Shown here one piece after another: positions 17,750-27,333 of a stretch of DNA of 64,000 nt. The stretch comes from an uncultured Prevotellaceae bacterium (GTDB lineage: Bacteria > Bacteroidota > Bacteroidia > Bacteroidales > Bacteroidaceae), in contig OMWI01000042.1 in NCBI GenBank assembly GCA_900314715.1, positions 1 to 64,000 of the forward strand, in the 5' to 3' direction. How positions within the stretch are numbered: the stretch's first letter is position 1; each line of letters starts with the position of its first letter. The notes beneath the pieces are model-generated. The model saw only the letters and a program-made list of their open reading frames with translations. It ran no database searches and was not told where the DNA came from. Made by a program: the position numbers and the translations under genes.

Positions 17750-20700
17750 TTACATAATGGAAATAACCGCACGACGATTGTAATTGGTTGGAGAAAGAGC
17801 ATCTGTACCACCTTCAGAAACAATCTTGATGTTGTCGCGGCTTACGCCCATCTTCACGAGTTCTTCGGCAATTGCCTCAGCACGCTTCTGACTCAAGGCT
17901 TTGTTGATCTCCTCATTACCGGTCTTAGAGTCTGCATAACCCGTAATGACAATCTTCTTGTTGTTTTCCTTAGCCACCTTTACGAGGTCTTTCACGTTCT
18001 GCAAGTCGCTGGCGTTAGCAACAGTAGACTCACCGATGTTGAAGAATACGGAAACAGGCGAAGCAATCACTTCAGTCTTGTTTACTACCTTCTCTACCGT
18101 CTTCACCTCTGGCTTTTGGTTTGCCAATTGCTTGTTCAAACGATCTATCTCGTCTTGCTTAGCCTTCAACTGAGCATTGAGGGCATCAAGTTGACTTTGA
18201 GACAAAGCATTGGGGCGTTCAGCCTTGTAGCCATCATCGAAGTCGTCATCCTTGTCGTTGAGATAATACTTCAAACCAACCTGCAATCTCCAGCAGTTAG
18301 ACCAATCCATATTCGTATCGTAGGTCTTGGTTGGATATTCGCCATTCACCTTGTACATAGCGTATACAGGAACATTCTTGCTATCTACGCCCTTGTAAGT
18401 AAGGATTCGGCTGTTGTTAGATACAGTATTTGTCTTAGGAATACCCCAACCAGAGTTAATCAGGTTGCCAACATTCATGAAGTTAAGACTTGCCTGGAAC
18501 TTATGAGAAGTGCGACCTACACGGAATACGAAGTCCTCTGCGATGCGAAGGTCGAACTGGTGAACCCAAGGAGCGCGAGCAGCATAAGCCTCAGCATACT
18601 TACCCTTATGGTTCTTCAAATAACTATCCTGCTCTACGAAACTCCAGAAAGCAGCACGCTCCGTAGGATTGTTAACGAAGTTGCCATTTGCGTCGATAGA
18701 ACCGATTTGGATTTCGTTGTCGTTAGCGGGAATGTACATCAAGTCGTTGTTGATACCATCACCATTCATGTCGTTGGTGTAGCAGAAGCTATAACCGCCA
18801 AACTTATATCCAGTATAGAACAAACCGATGTGCGTACCGCGCAACAATCCCTTGTGGCGGAATGGAATGTAATAATTCAAGGCACCAATCACCTTGTCGG
18901 GAATTACATATACAGAACGTTGAGCAGTACCGAGATTAGGACCATCTACGGTTACCATGCTCTGCCATGTAGAAACAGGGTCTGAGCCAGGCATACCAGA
19001 TACTTCCTTAGATTCGGTATGTGTATAAGCCAACATCAAATTGAGGTTCTTCACGGGTTCAGCGTTCACCGTAACGTTAGCCGTATATCCATAACCCTTA
19101 GAAGTATTAGTCAACACCACGGCATTCTTTCCTTTTACGAAGGTGTAATTAGCTGGATACATCAAGCGATTGTCAGCACCAGCAAAACGTTGCCAAGAAG
19201 CATCAGGATTCATGATGTTGATGTTGTCAACCATCACGTCGTTGATTTTCTTCAAGTAAATGAACTCACCGGTAATTGACAATGGGAATGAAACGGGCAA
19301 CATGTAATCCACGGCGATAGAAGACTTCCAAACCTGAGGCATCTTGAATTTTTCATCAACACCAGAAATCTTTGAGCCAGCTACGTGATAATTCTCGTTG
19401 GTAGTAGGAACACCCGTCTTCTTTACCAATTCGTCAACGGTGGTAACCATCTTTCCTGCAAATTGGTCGAGCATAGCATCACGATAAGTAACTACGCCAC
19501 CAGCAGCATATTTCGTTCCGTAGATTTGAGTCAACTGAACCATTGATGCATTTGTAGGCATATTGGTGAAAAATACCAATGGCAAACGACCTGTGAAGAT
19601 ACCAGAACCACCACGGATTTTCAAAGTCTTGTTGCCTAACACATCCCATACAAATCCGAGACGTGGAGAAATCTGCAAGTTAGACTTTGGCCACTTGCCA
19701 GTATCAATACGCTGACCATCACGGAATTGCAATTCATAGATGGCATTGTTGCGTTGCAAGTCTTTATTGTCGAACATCAAATTGTCGAAACGTGCACCAA
19801 AAGACAGCTTGAATTTCTTGGAGAGGTTCCATTCATCCTGTGCATAGAAACCAAGTTGGTTGAACGTAACCTGTGCATTTGGTTGTGAAACGCCATTGAA
19901 ACCGTATGTAAACGCAACGGTCTCAGGAGCGGCACCAGCCAAGAATTCATCCAACGAACGATAACGATAATATCCCGTACCCTCACGCATGTAAGCATTA
20001 TTGGCATATTGATGCTCGAAGCTTACACCAGCAGTAATCTTATGATGAGCCAGATACAAGGTGAAATTGTCTATCACGCTCGTAATCTTGTTGTGTACAC
20101 CATTATTATATGAGAACAACTCATAACCAGCAGAGATATAAGGCTCCAAAATTTGAGAACCATCACTATTCATTCCATACATGATATCTATGAACGGGAA
20201 TTGTGAAGACTTAGAACCACGAATATCCTCGATATTGGTGTAAGTAAAGAGCAACTGGTTGGAAATGTTGTTGGTAAAGCGGCTATTCAAGTCAACTGAC
20301 CAAGACTCCACCTTGTTATCCATAGAATACATAGAGTTGGCAAATGACATTGACTGAGCACCTACACGATAAGTACCATTCAAGCGAGCATTTGAACCAG
20401 AGAGGAAGTCGGCAGAGTTTCCGTTAGGACCATTCCATGCCGTATTCTTCGTGTTGTTGTAACGTACAGCCAAGTGATGACGGTCTGTGATGTTCCAGTC
20501 GATACGACCGAGGAACTTCGTATTTGTCTCGTCGGCAGGGAAGTCGGTATATGAACCAGTATCATAACCATAGGTATTGCGCAAGAAATCAGAAACCTTC
20601 TGCAAATCAGACTTATAGGTTCTTGATACCATACCGCCAGCTGCCTCACCAGCTTCGCGAGCGCGATACTTGATAACTTGACCTGGGATAATCTCTTTTT

Positions 20701-21583
20701 CAAAGTTTGCGAAGAAGAACAACTTGTTCTTGATAATCGGTCCACCCAACGTGAAACCATAAATCTTGTGAGCCTCATCTGCACGTGCACCAAGGTCTTT
20801 GTGATCGATACGATTACCTCTGAAATCTTGGTCACGATAATAAGTATAAGCCGTACCTCTGAACGTGTTAGTACCCGACTTGGTAATGGCATTGATATTA
20901 CCGCCGATGAAGTTGGTTTGGCGCACGTCGAAAGGTGCAACGGCTACCTGAACTTCCTCGATAGCATCAAGAGAGATGGGGTTGCCACCACCAGGAAGAT
21001 TGGCGGAAAGGCCAAAGTTATTGTTGAAGTTGGCACCATCAATCGTGAAGTTGGTAGAACGACCATCACCACCGCCAAAGCTCATGCCGTTGGCATAAGG
21101 AGAAAGTCTGGCAATGTCAGAGATGCTACGGTCAACGGTAGGCAATGACATCATCTGCGTGTTAGAGATGTTAGTGGTTGCACCAGTTTTCTCGGCGGCA
21201 AACTTAGAAGCCTGTGCCGTAATCAACACTTCGCTCAACTCGTTGGCATCTTCTGTAATCCATACTGCCAAATTGTAAGTTTCACCTAATTGAAGTGTAA
21301 TACCATTGAGAACTTTTGTCTGATAGCCGATGTATGAAACCGTTACCGAGTACGGACCACCCGTACGCATACCTTGGATGTTGAAACGACCATCCACATT
21401 GGTAACAGTAGCATAACGTGTACCTGAAGGCCCGTGTACTGCTTGTACCGTAGCGCCAATGACAGGTTCACCTTTGGCATCTCCGACTGTTACGACACCA
21501 CTCATTTCAGACGTGGTTACTTGGGCAATCATGGTGGAAACCATCATTACTGCCGCAATCAGAAAGAGTAATCTTTTCTGCAT
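17750..21583 (-). CDS. TonB-dependent receptor (Oar-like) with fused C-terminal OmpA domain
   Basis: 1277 residues with a signal peptide (MQKRLLFLIAAVMMVSTMIA). It has a carboxypeptidase-regulatory-like beta-sandwich (about 28-105; KGEPVIGATVQAVHG), a plug (about 125-235; NFTIDGANFNNNFG, GGNPISLDAIEEVQVAVAP) and a large barrel of the Oar/SusC-like type. After about residue 1090 a helical linker rich in Gln/Leu leads into an OmpA/MotB peptidoglycan-binding domain (ADSKTGNEEINKALSQKRAE). A receptor whose barrel is tethered to the wall by its own OmpA domain is unusual. It ends at a terminator and has its own -7 box. Ligand unknown; no SusD partner adjoins. Confidence 0.85.
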   Translation of the reverse strand: MQKRLLFLIAAVMMVSTMIAQVTTSEMSGVVTVGDAKGEPVIGATVQAVHGPSGTRYATVTNVDGRFNIQGMRTGGPYSVTVSYIGYQTKVLNGITLQLGETYNLAVWITEDANELSEVLITAQASKFAAEKTGATTNISNTQMMSLPTVDRSISDIARLSPYANGMSFGGGDGRSTNFTIDGANFNNNFGLSANLPGGGNPISLDAIEEVQVAVAPFDVRQTNFIGGNINAITKSGTNTFRGTAYTYYRDQDFRGNRIDHKDLGARADEAHKIYGFTLGGPIIKNKLFFFANFEKEIIPGQVIKYRAREAGEAAGGMVSRTYKSDLQKVSDFLRNTYGYDTGSYTDFPADETNTKFLGRIDWNITDRHHLAVRYNNTKNTAWNGPNGNSADFLSGSNARLNGTYRVGAQSMSFANSMYSMDNKVESWSVDLNSRFTNNISNQLLFTYTNIEDIRGSKSSQFPFIDIMYGMNSDGSQILEPYISAGYELFSYNNGVHNKITSVIDNFTLYLAHHKITAGVSFEHQYANNAYMREGTGYYRYRSLDEFLAGAAPETVAFTYGFNGVSQPNAQVTFNQLGFYAQDEWNLSKKFKLSFGARFDNLMFDNKDLQRNNAIYELQFRDGQRIDTGKWPKSNLQISPRLGFVWDVLGNKTLKIRGGSGIFTGRLPLVFFTNMPTNASMVQLTQIYGTKYAAGGVVTYRDAMLDQFAGKMVTTVDELVKKTGVPTTNENYHVAGSKISGVDEKFKMPQVWKSSIAVDYMLPVSFPLSITGEFIYLKKINDVMVDNINIMNPDASWQRFAGADNRLMYPANYTFVKGKNAVVLTNTSKGYGYTANVTVNAEPVKNLNLMLAYTHTESKEVSGMPGSDPVSTWQSMVTVDGPNLGTAQRSVYVIPDKVIGALNYYIPFRHKGLLRGTHIGLFYTGYKFGGYSFCYTNDMNGDGINNDLMYIPANDNEIQIGSIDANGNFVNNPTERAAFWSFVEQDSYLKNHKGKYAEAYAARAPWVHQFDLRIAEDFVFRVGRTSHKFQASLNFMNVGNLINSGWGIPKTNTVSNNSRILTYKGVDSKNVPVYAMYKVNGEYPTKTYDTNMDWSNCWRLQVGLKYYLNDKDDDFDDGYKAERPNALSQSQLDALNAQLKAKQDEIDRLNKQLANQKPEVKTVEKVVNKTEVIASPVSVFFNIGESTVANASDLQNVKDLVKVAKENNKKIVITGYADSKTGNEEINKALSQKRAEAIAEELVKMGVSRDNIKIVSEGGTDALSPTNYNRRAVISIM

Positions 21584-21633
21584 GATTTTTATAAATTGAT
21601 TAATAATTAAAAAACGTTATCTTTTTATCGGCT

Positions 21634-21642
21634 GCAAAATTA
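21634..21642 (-). promoter_or_regulatory. -7 box for the TonB-OmpA gene
   Basis: Minus-strand TAATTTTGC matches TAnnTTTGC, 50 bp before the ATG at 21583. The -33 element is not evident. Confidence 0.5.
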
Positions 21643-21683
21643 AGTAAAAAAAACATAATAAGATAATGAAAAGGTAAAAATCT

Positions 21684-22889
21684 TTATTCATCATCCTTTT
21701 TTGCATTCCAAATACGCCGCATTTTACGCAAAATAACCAAATAATTCAATAAGGATACAAAGATAAAGAGTATCAAGCCCACGAAGATAGCTGGTTTCAT
21801 CGAACCACCATCTATATCTGGGAACACGGTTTCTATCATATCCATGTAATATGAACGTACCATCCAAAGCACCACCCATGCTATCAGCAACACAAGGAGG
21901 TTCAAGGCGATGGTCAATAGTTGGTAAGGCTGTCCCACTTGCTTAGGTGTATACCCCATCAACATGAGGTTTTTCATCTTCGTGGAATTCTTCTGAACCA
22001 ACAAATAAATGCTCAACATCAAGATATAGAAACTGAGAACGGAAATAATCAAACCAATGATCATCACCAACATCACCATTATCTTCAGGAAATATAGTGT
22101 TTTCTCTGCGTCAAGACTACCTTTATCAATCTCAAACATATTGTTTGCGAGATACGAAGATATGTTTTCGTCGGCAGGGTTGATAAGTTCCACGATAACA
22201 CGTGTGGGTTCTTGTTCTTCGGTAGCGAATCTCTTGTTGCTCCAATCCATGAAAGCCTGCGGAACCAAGATGGTATTCAAGCGATTGGAGAAGCCGATTA
22301 CCTTGCCTTTGAATTGTCCGTTGTTGCCGTTGCCATGAATGATGATGTCGAAATCTATCATTCCCATCAATCCCTCGCTAATCTTCGGCAACGACCGATT
22401 TTGCGCAAAGCCGAAATTATACATACTTATATATGTACGAGGCAATACGATGGGAACTTCGGAATCGCCTTCGCGATACTTCCATTCATCAAGGGGAACA
22501 TCCACGAATTCGTCTGGAACGCTCTCGAAAAACAACTCGGAATTAAAGACTTTCTTTCCGTTAATTCCCATGAATGCTTCCACCTTGTAATTGGTTGAAG
22601 TAAAGATGCCAACTTTCTCTACAAACTTCTGACTCTCAATGTCTTGTATCTCATCTTGCGTGAAGGTATTTGTTCTTCCACTCAACGTGTTAGCCGTTCC
22701 GATTGTCTTATTGATAATCACGTAGTTTGATTTCATGAAACCATCTTCCGCAGAGAATACGGGAACGATATCGTGATAGAATTGAATGCCAAGCAACACG
22801 ATAAACATGCCAAAGAGATTGGCGAAAAAGAATCCCACGAATTGTGGTATGCTAATATGCTTGCGTAGTAACTTCCAAACTAATTTCAT
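21684..22889 (-). CDS. FtsX-like ABC transporter permease
   Basis: 401 residues. One N-terminal membrane helix (about 15-40) is followed by a large periplasmic domain (about 45-265). Three more helices come at about 270-300, 320-345 and 370-390. This is the MacB/FtsX topology used for lipoprotein, peptide or mechanotransmission ABC systems. It lies 28 bp after the ATPase gene on the same strand, so the two form one transporter. Substrate is not readable from the sequence. FtsX itself is an alternative but is usually shorter and paired with FtsE. Confidence 0.75.
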   Translation of the reverse strand: MKLVWKLLRKHISIPQFVGFFFANLFGMFIVLLGIQFYHDIVPVFSAEDGFMKSNYVIINKTIGTANTLSGRTNTFTQDEIQDIESQKFVEKVGIFTSTNYKVEAFMGINGKKVFNSELFFESVPDEFVDVPLDEWKYREGDSEVPIVLPRTYISMYNFGFAQNRSLPKISEGLMGMIDFDIIIHGNGNNGQFKGKVIGFSNRLNTILVPQAFMDWSNKRFATEEQEPTRVIVELINPADENISSYLANNMFEIDKGSLDAEKTLYFLKIMVMLVMIIGLIISVLSFYILMLSIYLLVQKNSTKMKNLMLMGYTPKQVGQPYQLLTIALNLLVLLIAWVVLWMVRSYYMDMIETVFPDIDGGSMKPAIFVGLILFIFVSLLNYLVILRKMRRIWNAKKDDE

Positions 22890-22917
22890 CTTCTCTCTTC
22901 TTTTTAATTATTGAAAG

Positions 22918-23562
22918 TTACAAATGAATGATTTGATCATATTTCAAATCCATGTGCTTACCGATACTCGTCACAATGACACCAGCGTGTTGCGCTAGGG
23001 CTTCCTCCATCATAATCACTCCCATCATTTCGGCATTCTGGTCATCAAGATGGCTGATGGGTTCATCAGCAAGAATGAAATCAAAGGGTTGCACCAAAGC
23101 ACGTATCATGGCCACTCGTTGTTGTTGTCCGAACGACATCAAGCCGATTTGCGTATTCACCTTATCAGCAATACCCATTCTCTCAAACCACGAAACAATC
23201 TCTTCCTTGCTTTTATGTTGTGTCAATTGATTCTTGATTTCCACGTTTTCCAAGGCTGTCAATTCAGGAAACAAGCGCAAATCTTGAAACAGGCAACTGA
23301 TATGGAGCCTTCTTACATCCGTCCATTCCTTCACGCGATATTGGATAATGTCTTGTTGGCCAAACAATATCTTACCTTCATAATCATGTCGGTATCCCAT
23401 CACATAGCTACAAAACGTACTCTTGCCTTGTCCGCTATCAGCTTCCACAAGGTAAGTCTTACCTTTATTAAATCCTATGTTTTGTTTCCACACCTCAGAA
23501 GTCAAGTCCTCTCGATGAAGAAATACTTGTGGGCATACGGAACAAAAGTTGATTGACTCCAT
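22918..23562 (-). CDS. ABC transporter ATP-binding protein
   Basis: 214 residues. Walker A is DSGQGKST (about 42-49), the Q-loop is CLFQDLRLFPEL, the signature is MSFGQQQRV, and Walker B is FILADEP followed by SHLDD. The H-loop position reads VIVTSIGKH instead of the usual THD, so the switch histidine may be missing. The Walker A also lacks its first Gly. It is the first gene of the pair with the FtsX-like permease. It is compact like the LolD/MacB/FtsE ATPases. Confidence 0.8.
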   Translation of the reverse strand: MESINFCSVCPQVFLHREDLTSEVWKQNIGFNKGKTYLVEADSGQGKSTFCSYVMGYRHDYEGKILFGQQDIIQYRVKEWTDVRRLHISCLFQDLRLFPELTALENVEIKNQLTQHKSKEEIVSWFERMGIADKVNTQIGLMSFGQQQRVAMIRALVQPFDFILADEPISHLDDQNAEMMGVIMMEEALAQHAGVIVTSIGKHMDLKYDQIIHL

Positions 23563-23586
23563 CTATCATTCACAATTTTTTCGGGC

Positions 23587-23595
23587 GCAAAGTTA
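23587..23595 (-). promoter_or_regulatory. -7 box for the ABC transporter pair
   Basis: Minus-strand TAACTTTGC matches the Bacteroidota -7 consensus exactly, 25 bp before the ATPase start at 23562. Confidence 0.55.
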
Positions 23596-23722
23596 AGCAT
23601 AATAATCGAAAAAGACACCAACAATGAGACAAATTTACAAACACTCGTTTGCGAAAACGAAAAATATAGATGCATTATTCCAAGTTTGTGTGGATATTTT
23701 TTTTCATTTGCATGAAAAATAT

Positions 23723-23731
23723 TACCTTTGC
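23723..23731 (+). promoter_or_regulatory. -7 box for pheS
   Basis: TACCTTTGC matches TAnnTTTGC, 25 bp before ATG 23757. It rules out the longer frame that begins at 23670, because that start would lie upstream of the promoter. Confidence 0.6.
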
Positions 23732-23756
23732 ACTGGATTTATCGAAAATACGAAGT

Positions 23757-24794
23757 ATGATATTAGATAAGATAGACGAACTTCTGAAGGAAGTGAGCAA
23801 TCTCTCTGCCAAGAATGCAGAGGAGATTGAACAGTTGAGACTGAGATTTTTAAGTAAGAAAGGCGAGATTAATGCGCTTATGGCAGATTTCCGCAACGTT
23901 GCCGCAGACGAGAAGAAGACGGTTGGCATCAAGATTAACGAGTTGAAGCAATTGGCCATCTCGCGCATCAACGAATTAAAGGAACAATTTGAAACTGCGG
24001 AGAGCGAGAACGACGACATTGACTTGACTCGTACGGCCTACCCCATTAAGTTAGGAACACGCCATCCGCTGACCATCGTGAAGAACGAAATCATCGACAT
24101 CTTCCAACGCATGGGCTTCACGTTGGCAGAAGGACCAGAGATTGACGATGACTTGCACGTATTCACGAAATTGAACTTTGCCGCAGACCATCCTGCACGC
24201 GACATGCAAGATACTTTCTTCGTGGAAACCAATCCCAATGACGTGGCAAAGAACGTGATTCTTCGTTCACATACGTCAAACGACCAAGCGCATTATATGG
24301 AAACTCACCAACCACCTATTCGCGTGATTTGTCCTGGTCGTGTTTATCGTAACGAGGCTATTTCTGCCCGTGCGCATTGTTTCTTCCATCAAGTAGAAGG
24401 ATTGTATATCGACAAGAACGTAAGCTTTACCGACCTCAAGCAAGTATTGCTTTCTTTCGCCCGTGAAATGTTCGGTCCTGATACGAAGATTCGTTTGCGT
24501 CCCAGTTATTTCCCATTCACAGAGCCATCAGCAGAGATGGACGTTAGTTGTACTATCTGTGGCGGTAAGGGATGTAGCTTGTGCAAGGGAGAAGGATGGC
24601 TTGAAATTCTCGGATGCGGAATGGTTGACCCCAACGTGCTTGAAGCTTGTGGCATAGATAGTAAGGTATATACGGGATATGCATTCGGTATGGGTGTTGA
24701 GCGTATTACGAACCTGAAATATCGTGTAGCCGACCTCCGTATGTTCTCCGAAAACGATACCAGATTCCTCCACGAATTTGAATCTGCATACTAA
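23757..24794 (+). CDS. pheS: Phenylalanyl-tRNA synthetase alpha subunit
   Basis: 345 residues, close to the usual 330-350. The N-terminal coiled coil (LDKIDELLKEVSNLSAKNAE, and so on) binds tRNA. The class II core follows: RTAYPIKLGTRHPLT, then AEGPEIDDDLHVF, motif 2 FHQVEGLYI, and motif 3 GMGVERITNLKY. It charges tRNA-Phe as an (alpha-beta)2 enzyme; pheT is not adjacent. A Cys cluster (CTICGGKGCSLCKGEGW) sits in the region before LEILGCGMV, a variant seen in some lineages and suggestive of metal binding. Start chosen at 23757 from the promoter. Confidence 0.95.
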   Translation: MILDKIDELLKEVSNLSAKNAEEIEQLRLRFLSKKGEINALMADFRNVAADEKKTVGIKINELKQLAISRINELKEQFETAESENDDIDLTRTAYPIKLGTRHPLTIVKNEIIDIFQRMGFTLAEGPEIDDDLHVFTKLNFAADHPARDMQDTFFVETNPNDVAKNVILRSHTSNDQAHYMETHQPPIRVICPGRVYRNEAISARAHCFFHQVEGLYIDKNVSFTDLKQVLLSFAREMFGPDTKIRLRPSYFPFTEPSAEMDVSCTICGGKGCSLCKGEGWLEILGCGMVDPNVLEACGIDSKVYTGYAFGMGVERITNLKYRVADLRMFSENDTRFLHEFESAY

Positions 24795-24811
24795 GTTTTT
24801 AAATAGACAAC

Positions 24812-24874
24812 ATGAAGAGTGACGAACATGTTTTCACACGACCAAAGAGCGTGAGAATGTTCGTCATTCTTCAT
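24812..24874 (+). terminator. Long hairpin after pheS overlapping the next start
   Basis: The left arm (24812-24837) begins ATGAAGAGTGACGAACAT. The right arm (24851-24874) ends ATGTTCGTCATTCTTCAT. They pair over about 24 bp with few mismatches, and a T-rich run follows. It may terminate pheS transcription or fold the start region of the downstream gene. Confidence 0.6.
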
Positions 24875-26110
24875 TTCTTTTTGTTGAATCTATTCTTCGC
24901 TAAGCCAATTGATTGCTTGGCAGATAGCAACGACTCCACCAAACATATTGGATTTCAAGTAAGTGTTGGTATGGGAAATTATATCAACATCGACAAATAC
25001 ACGAAAAAGTTTGTCTATCCACATTCTTCTTACAACATAAGTGCTGAAATCAACCACTCTGCATTACCTTCTGATAGCAGTATCTATGATAGCGATTACA
25101 ATTATCCATTGCTTTCCTTGGGTTTTCGTTATCATTTCAACAAGGTTAGTATGCATCGCAATCCCGATACGGATTGGGGAATGGCACAGGAAGTGAATTA
25201 TGATTCTCATTTAGGTAATGCCGCAACCATTTATGGTTTGTTTACTCGCCCCATTTATCGCAATCATTCGTGGATGTTCGACTATTCATTAGGTACAGGT
25301 ATCGGATATTGCTTTAAGAAATACGATAACGTAAACAATATTGATGACGAGATTATCGGCTCACATGTCAATATTTACTTTACCGCAGGTCTTCATGCTA
25401 CTTATCGAATAGCTCATGATTGGGGATTGACGGGTGGTATTGAGTTTTTTCACCATAGTAATGGTGCGTTGGCACGTCCTAACAAAGGAGCAAACTTCAT
25501 TTCTCCGATGGTAGGCTTAAAATATATGCCCTATTACAATAAGCTGGAGAATCGTTCAACCAATCGAATTCGACAATCATTCAATCCTTATTGGTTTGCT
25601 AATTTCACATTGGGCGTTGGCGGAAAGACCTTATTGGAAGATTGGCAAATCACGCAATTCCAGACATATCCCGACTCTGCTGATTACCGAACAGAGAAAT
25701 TCAAGTTTTATATGGCCTATTCAGCACATGCAGACATCATGTATAGATATGCGAGAAGATGGGCTTCAGGATTAGGCGTTGATATGTACTACGGTACGTA
25801 TGCGTCTCACGTAAAAGACTTAGACAAGAAAGTAGGAAGAAACGACAAACATAGTCCTTTCTCGTTGGGTTTATCCTTGAAGCATCAAGTATATTACCAC
25901 AATCTTTCCGCCGCCATGGCCATCGGGTATTATCTCTATCGAGAAATGGGGCATCATGCAAAAGAAATAGAAAAGCCCTATTACGAACGGATTGGCGTTC
26001 AATATACGTTTCCCAAGTGGAACGATTTATCGATTGGATTTAATATTAACGCCCATTTAACCAAGGCCGACTTCACGGAAATAGTTATTGCCTATCCCGT
26101 GAAGTTCTAA
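24812..26110 (+). CDS. PagL-like acyloxyacyl hydrolase (lipid A deacylase) outer-membrane protein
   Basis: 432 residues. The start at 24812 gives a basic n-region (RPKSVR) before the hydrophobic stretch MFVILHFFLLNLFFA, which acts as a signal peptide; ATG 24857 is an alternative. The rest is an outer-membrane beta-barrel. The segment GGIEFFHHSNGALARPNKGA carries the His-Ser-Asn pattern of PagL lipid A 3-O-deacylases, which trim LPS acyl chains. The protein is longer than classical PagL (about 150-190 aa), as is common for Bacteroidota relatives. It is only 17 bp after pheS, and the intervening hairpin overlaps both candidate starts. It converges with the BtuG-like gene. Confidence 0.7.
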   Translation: MKSDEHVFTRPKSVRMFVILHFFLLNLFFAKPIDCLADSNDSTKHIGFQVSVGMGNYINIDKYTKKFVYPHSSYNISAEINHSALPSDSSIYDSDYNYPLLSLGFRYHFNKVSMHRNPDTDWGMAQEVNYDSHLGNAATIYGLFTRPIYRNHSWMFDYSLGTGIGYCFKKYDNVNNIDDEIIGSHVNIYFTAGLHATYRIAHDWGLTGGIEFFHHSNGALARPNKGANFISPMVGLKYMPYYNKLENRSTNRIRQSFNPYWFANFTLGVGGKTLLEDWQITQFQTYPDSADYRTEKFKFYMAYSAHADIMYRYARRWASGLGVDMYYGTYASHVKDLDKKVGRNDKHSPFSLGLSLKHQVYYHNLSAAMAIGYYLYREMGHHAKEIEKPYYERIGVQYTFPKWNDLSIGFNINAHLTKADFTEIVIAYPVKF

Positions 26111-26134
26111 CCTCAGTCTTTTTGCTCTGTTTAT

Positions 26135-27229
26135 TTAATTCAAGAATACCATTGAGTTAGGGTTGGTTGCGGGAACCACAATTTTCTTGTTCAAATACTG
26201 GAAATTGGAATCGAAATGATAGATGGGACTATTGTGTACGAAATCAGATGTAGCGATATAAATACTGCCATCGTAAGGGTTGCGAGCCATCATATACACA
26301 TTGGCCGAGGCAATCTCAGATGGAAGATTCTTCAACGACCATGATTCCGTCTTGTTTGTCTTTGCAGAATATTGGGAGAAAGTAGTCGTGTAATTCGTCC
26401 AATCTTGTGTGGTGGAATTAACGAAATACAAATTATCTCCTATTGCTAACATACGAGTAGCCTCTCCAATCTTGGTTGTCTTCTTCGTTGATGGGTCAAA
26501 TACCGCACAACAGGGTTTATCTACGTAATTCCAATATTCATCATAAGTGCCACTTGAGAACACGTAAATATGACCATTCGCCTCTTGAATACCCGTTGGG
26601 TTTTGTAATGTCACGATAGACTCTGCCTTGTCAAACTTCTGGACATCTATCACGGAGATGGTGTTTCCATATCCCCATCCAGAGTTTACGCAATACACTT
26701 TGTCATTATAGACAATCAGTTCCTCTGGATTGGCATCTACTTTCACGCTATCTTCAATTTGTAGTGTCTTGGCATCAAAACGTGCTACATAACCACCATA
26801 GCAAGAAACATATAGTTTACCTTTGTTTTCGGCTATATAACGAGGTTCGCCTAAATATTTGAAATGCGAGAAACTATCTACAGCCAATCCCGCACCATTC
26901 AAATGACGCAGCACCTTTGATACATTCATGACTACATAAATATCTCCATTATACGTAATCATGTCGTTACCCGTATCACCCAAAGCCAACTTGTTCTGAG
27001 CCGTGTAAATATCATGCACGTTTATGGTGTCTTGTTCTGGATCGATAAAGAACAAATGAGAATCATTATGTCCCATGTTTCCCTCCGTCAACAAGAATGC
27101 GCGATACTTAGGCAATCCAACGGTTGCCCCATTGTTCCAAGGCATGTCTTCATCATCATCACATGAAGTGAAACTTGCCATTACGAATAATCCACTAAGG
27201 ATTAAGAAAAGAATACTTTTTAATTTCAT
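26135..27229 (-). CDS. BtuG-like surface beta-propeller lipoprotein (cobalamin capture)
   Basis: 364 residues. It has a lipoprotein signal peptide (LFVMASFTSCDDD, lipobox Cys at about 23) and acidic residues after the Cys, like the surface-export signal of Bacteroidota. The remainder is a YncE/DUF5074-type beta-propeller: repeating blades such as NGDIYVVMNVSKVLRHL, NKGKLYVSCYGGYVARFD and NDKVYCVNSGWGYGNTISVI. In Bacteroides, BtuG is a surface lipoprotein that binds vitamin B12 with extreme affinity and passes it to BtuB. Here the gene follows a BtuB-like receptor under a cobalamin riboswitch, which supports the same job. Binding residues were not checked. Confidence 0.75.
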   Translation of the reverse strand: MKLKSILFLILSGLFVMASFTSCDDDEDMPWNNGATVGLPKYRAFLLTEGNMGHNDSHLFFIDPEQDTINVHDIYTAQNKLALGDTGNDMITYNGDIYVVMNVSKVLRHLNGAGLAVDSFSHFKYLGEPRYIAENKGKLYVSCYGGYVARFDAKTLQIEDSVKVDANPEELIVYNDKVYCVNSGWGYGNTISVIDVQKFDKAESIVTLQNPTGIQEANGHIYVFSSGTYDEYWNYVDKPCCAVFDPSTKKTTKIGEATRMLAIGDNLYFVNSTTQDWTNYTTTFSQYSAKTNKTESWSLKNLPSEIASANVYMMARNPYDGSIYIATSDFVHNSPIYHFDSNFQYLNKKIVVPATNPNSMVFLN

Positions 27230-27263
27230 TGGTGTTTTATTTTAATTGATAATTTTATTTTTA

Positions 27264-27306
27264 GGGGGTGTAGGTGTGGGAGGTGTGTTAGGGGGATTAG
27301 GGAGGT
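27264..27306 (+). other. G-rich tract between the BtuB- and BtuG-like genes
   Basis: The plus strand has G-runs of 5, 3, 5 and 3 within about 43 bp (AGGGGGTGTAGGTGTGGGAG and onward). A G-quadruplex is possible on this strand, with a C-rich message on the transcribed strand. Confidence 0.35.
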
Positions 27307-27333
27307 GAGCTAACTTTACCATTTAAACACCTT

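Noticed and set aside
17741-18985. 414-codon plus-strand frame
   Set aside because: It is fully antisense to the OmpA/barrel part of the TonB receptor, whose own frame has clear domains; a shadow of codon bias.
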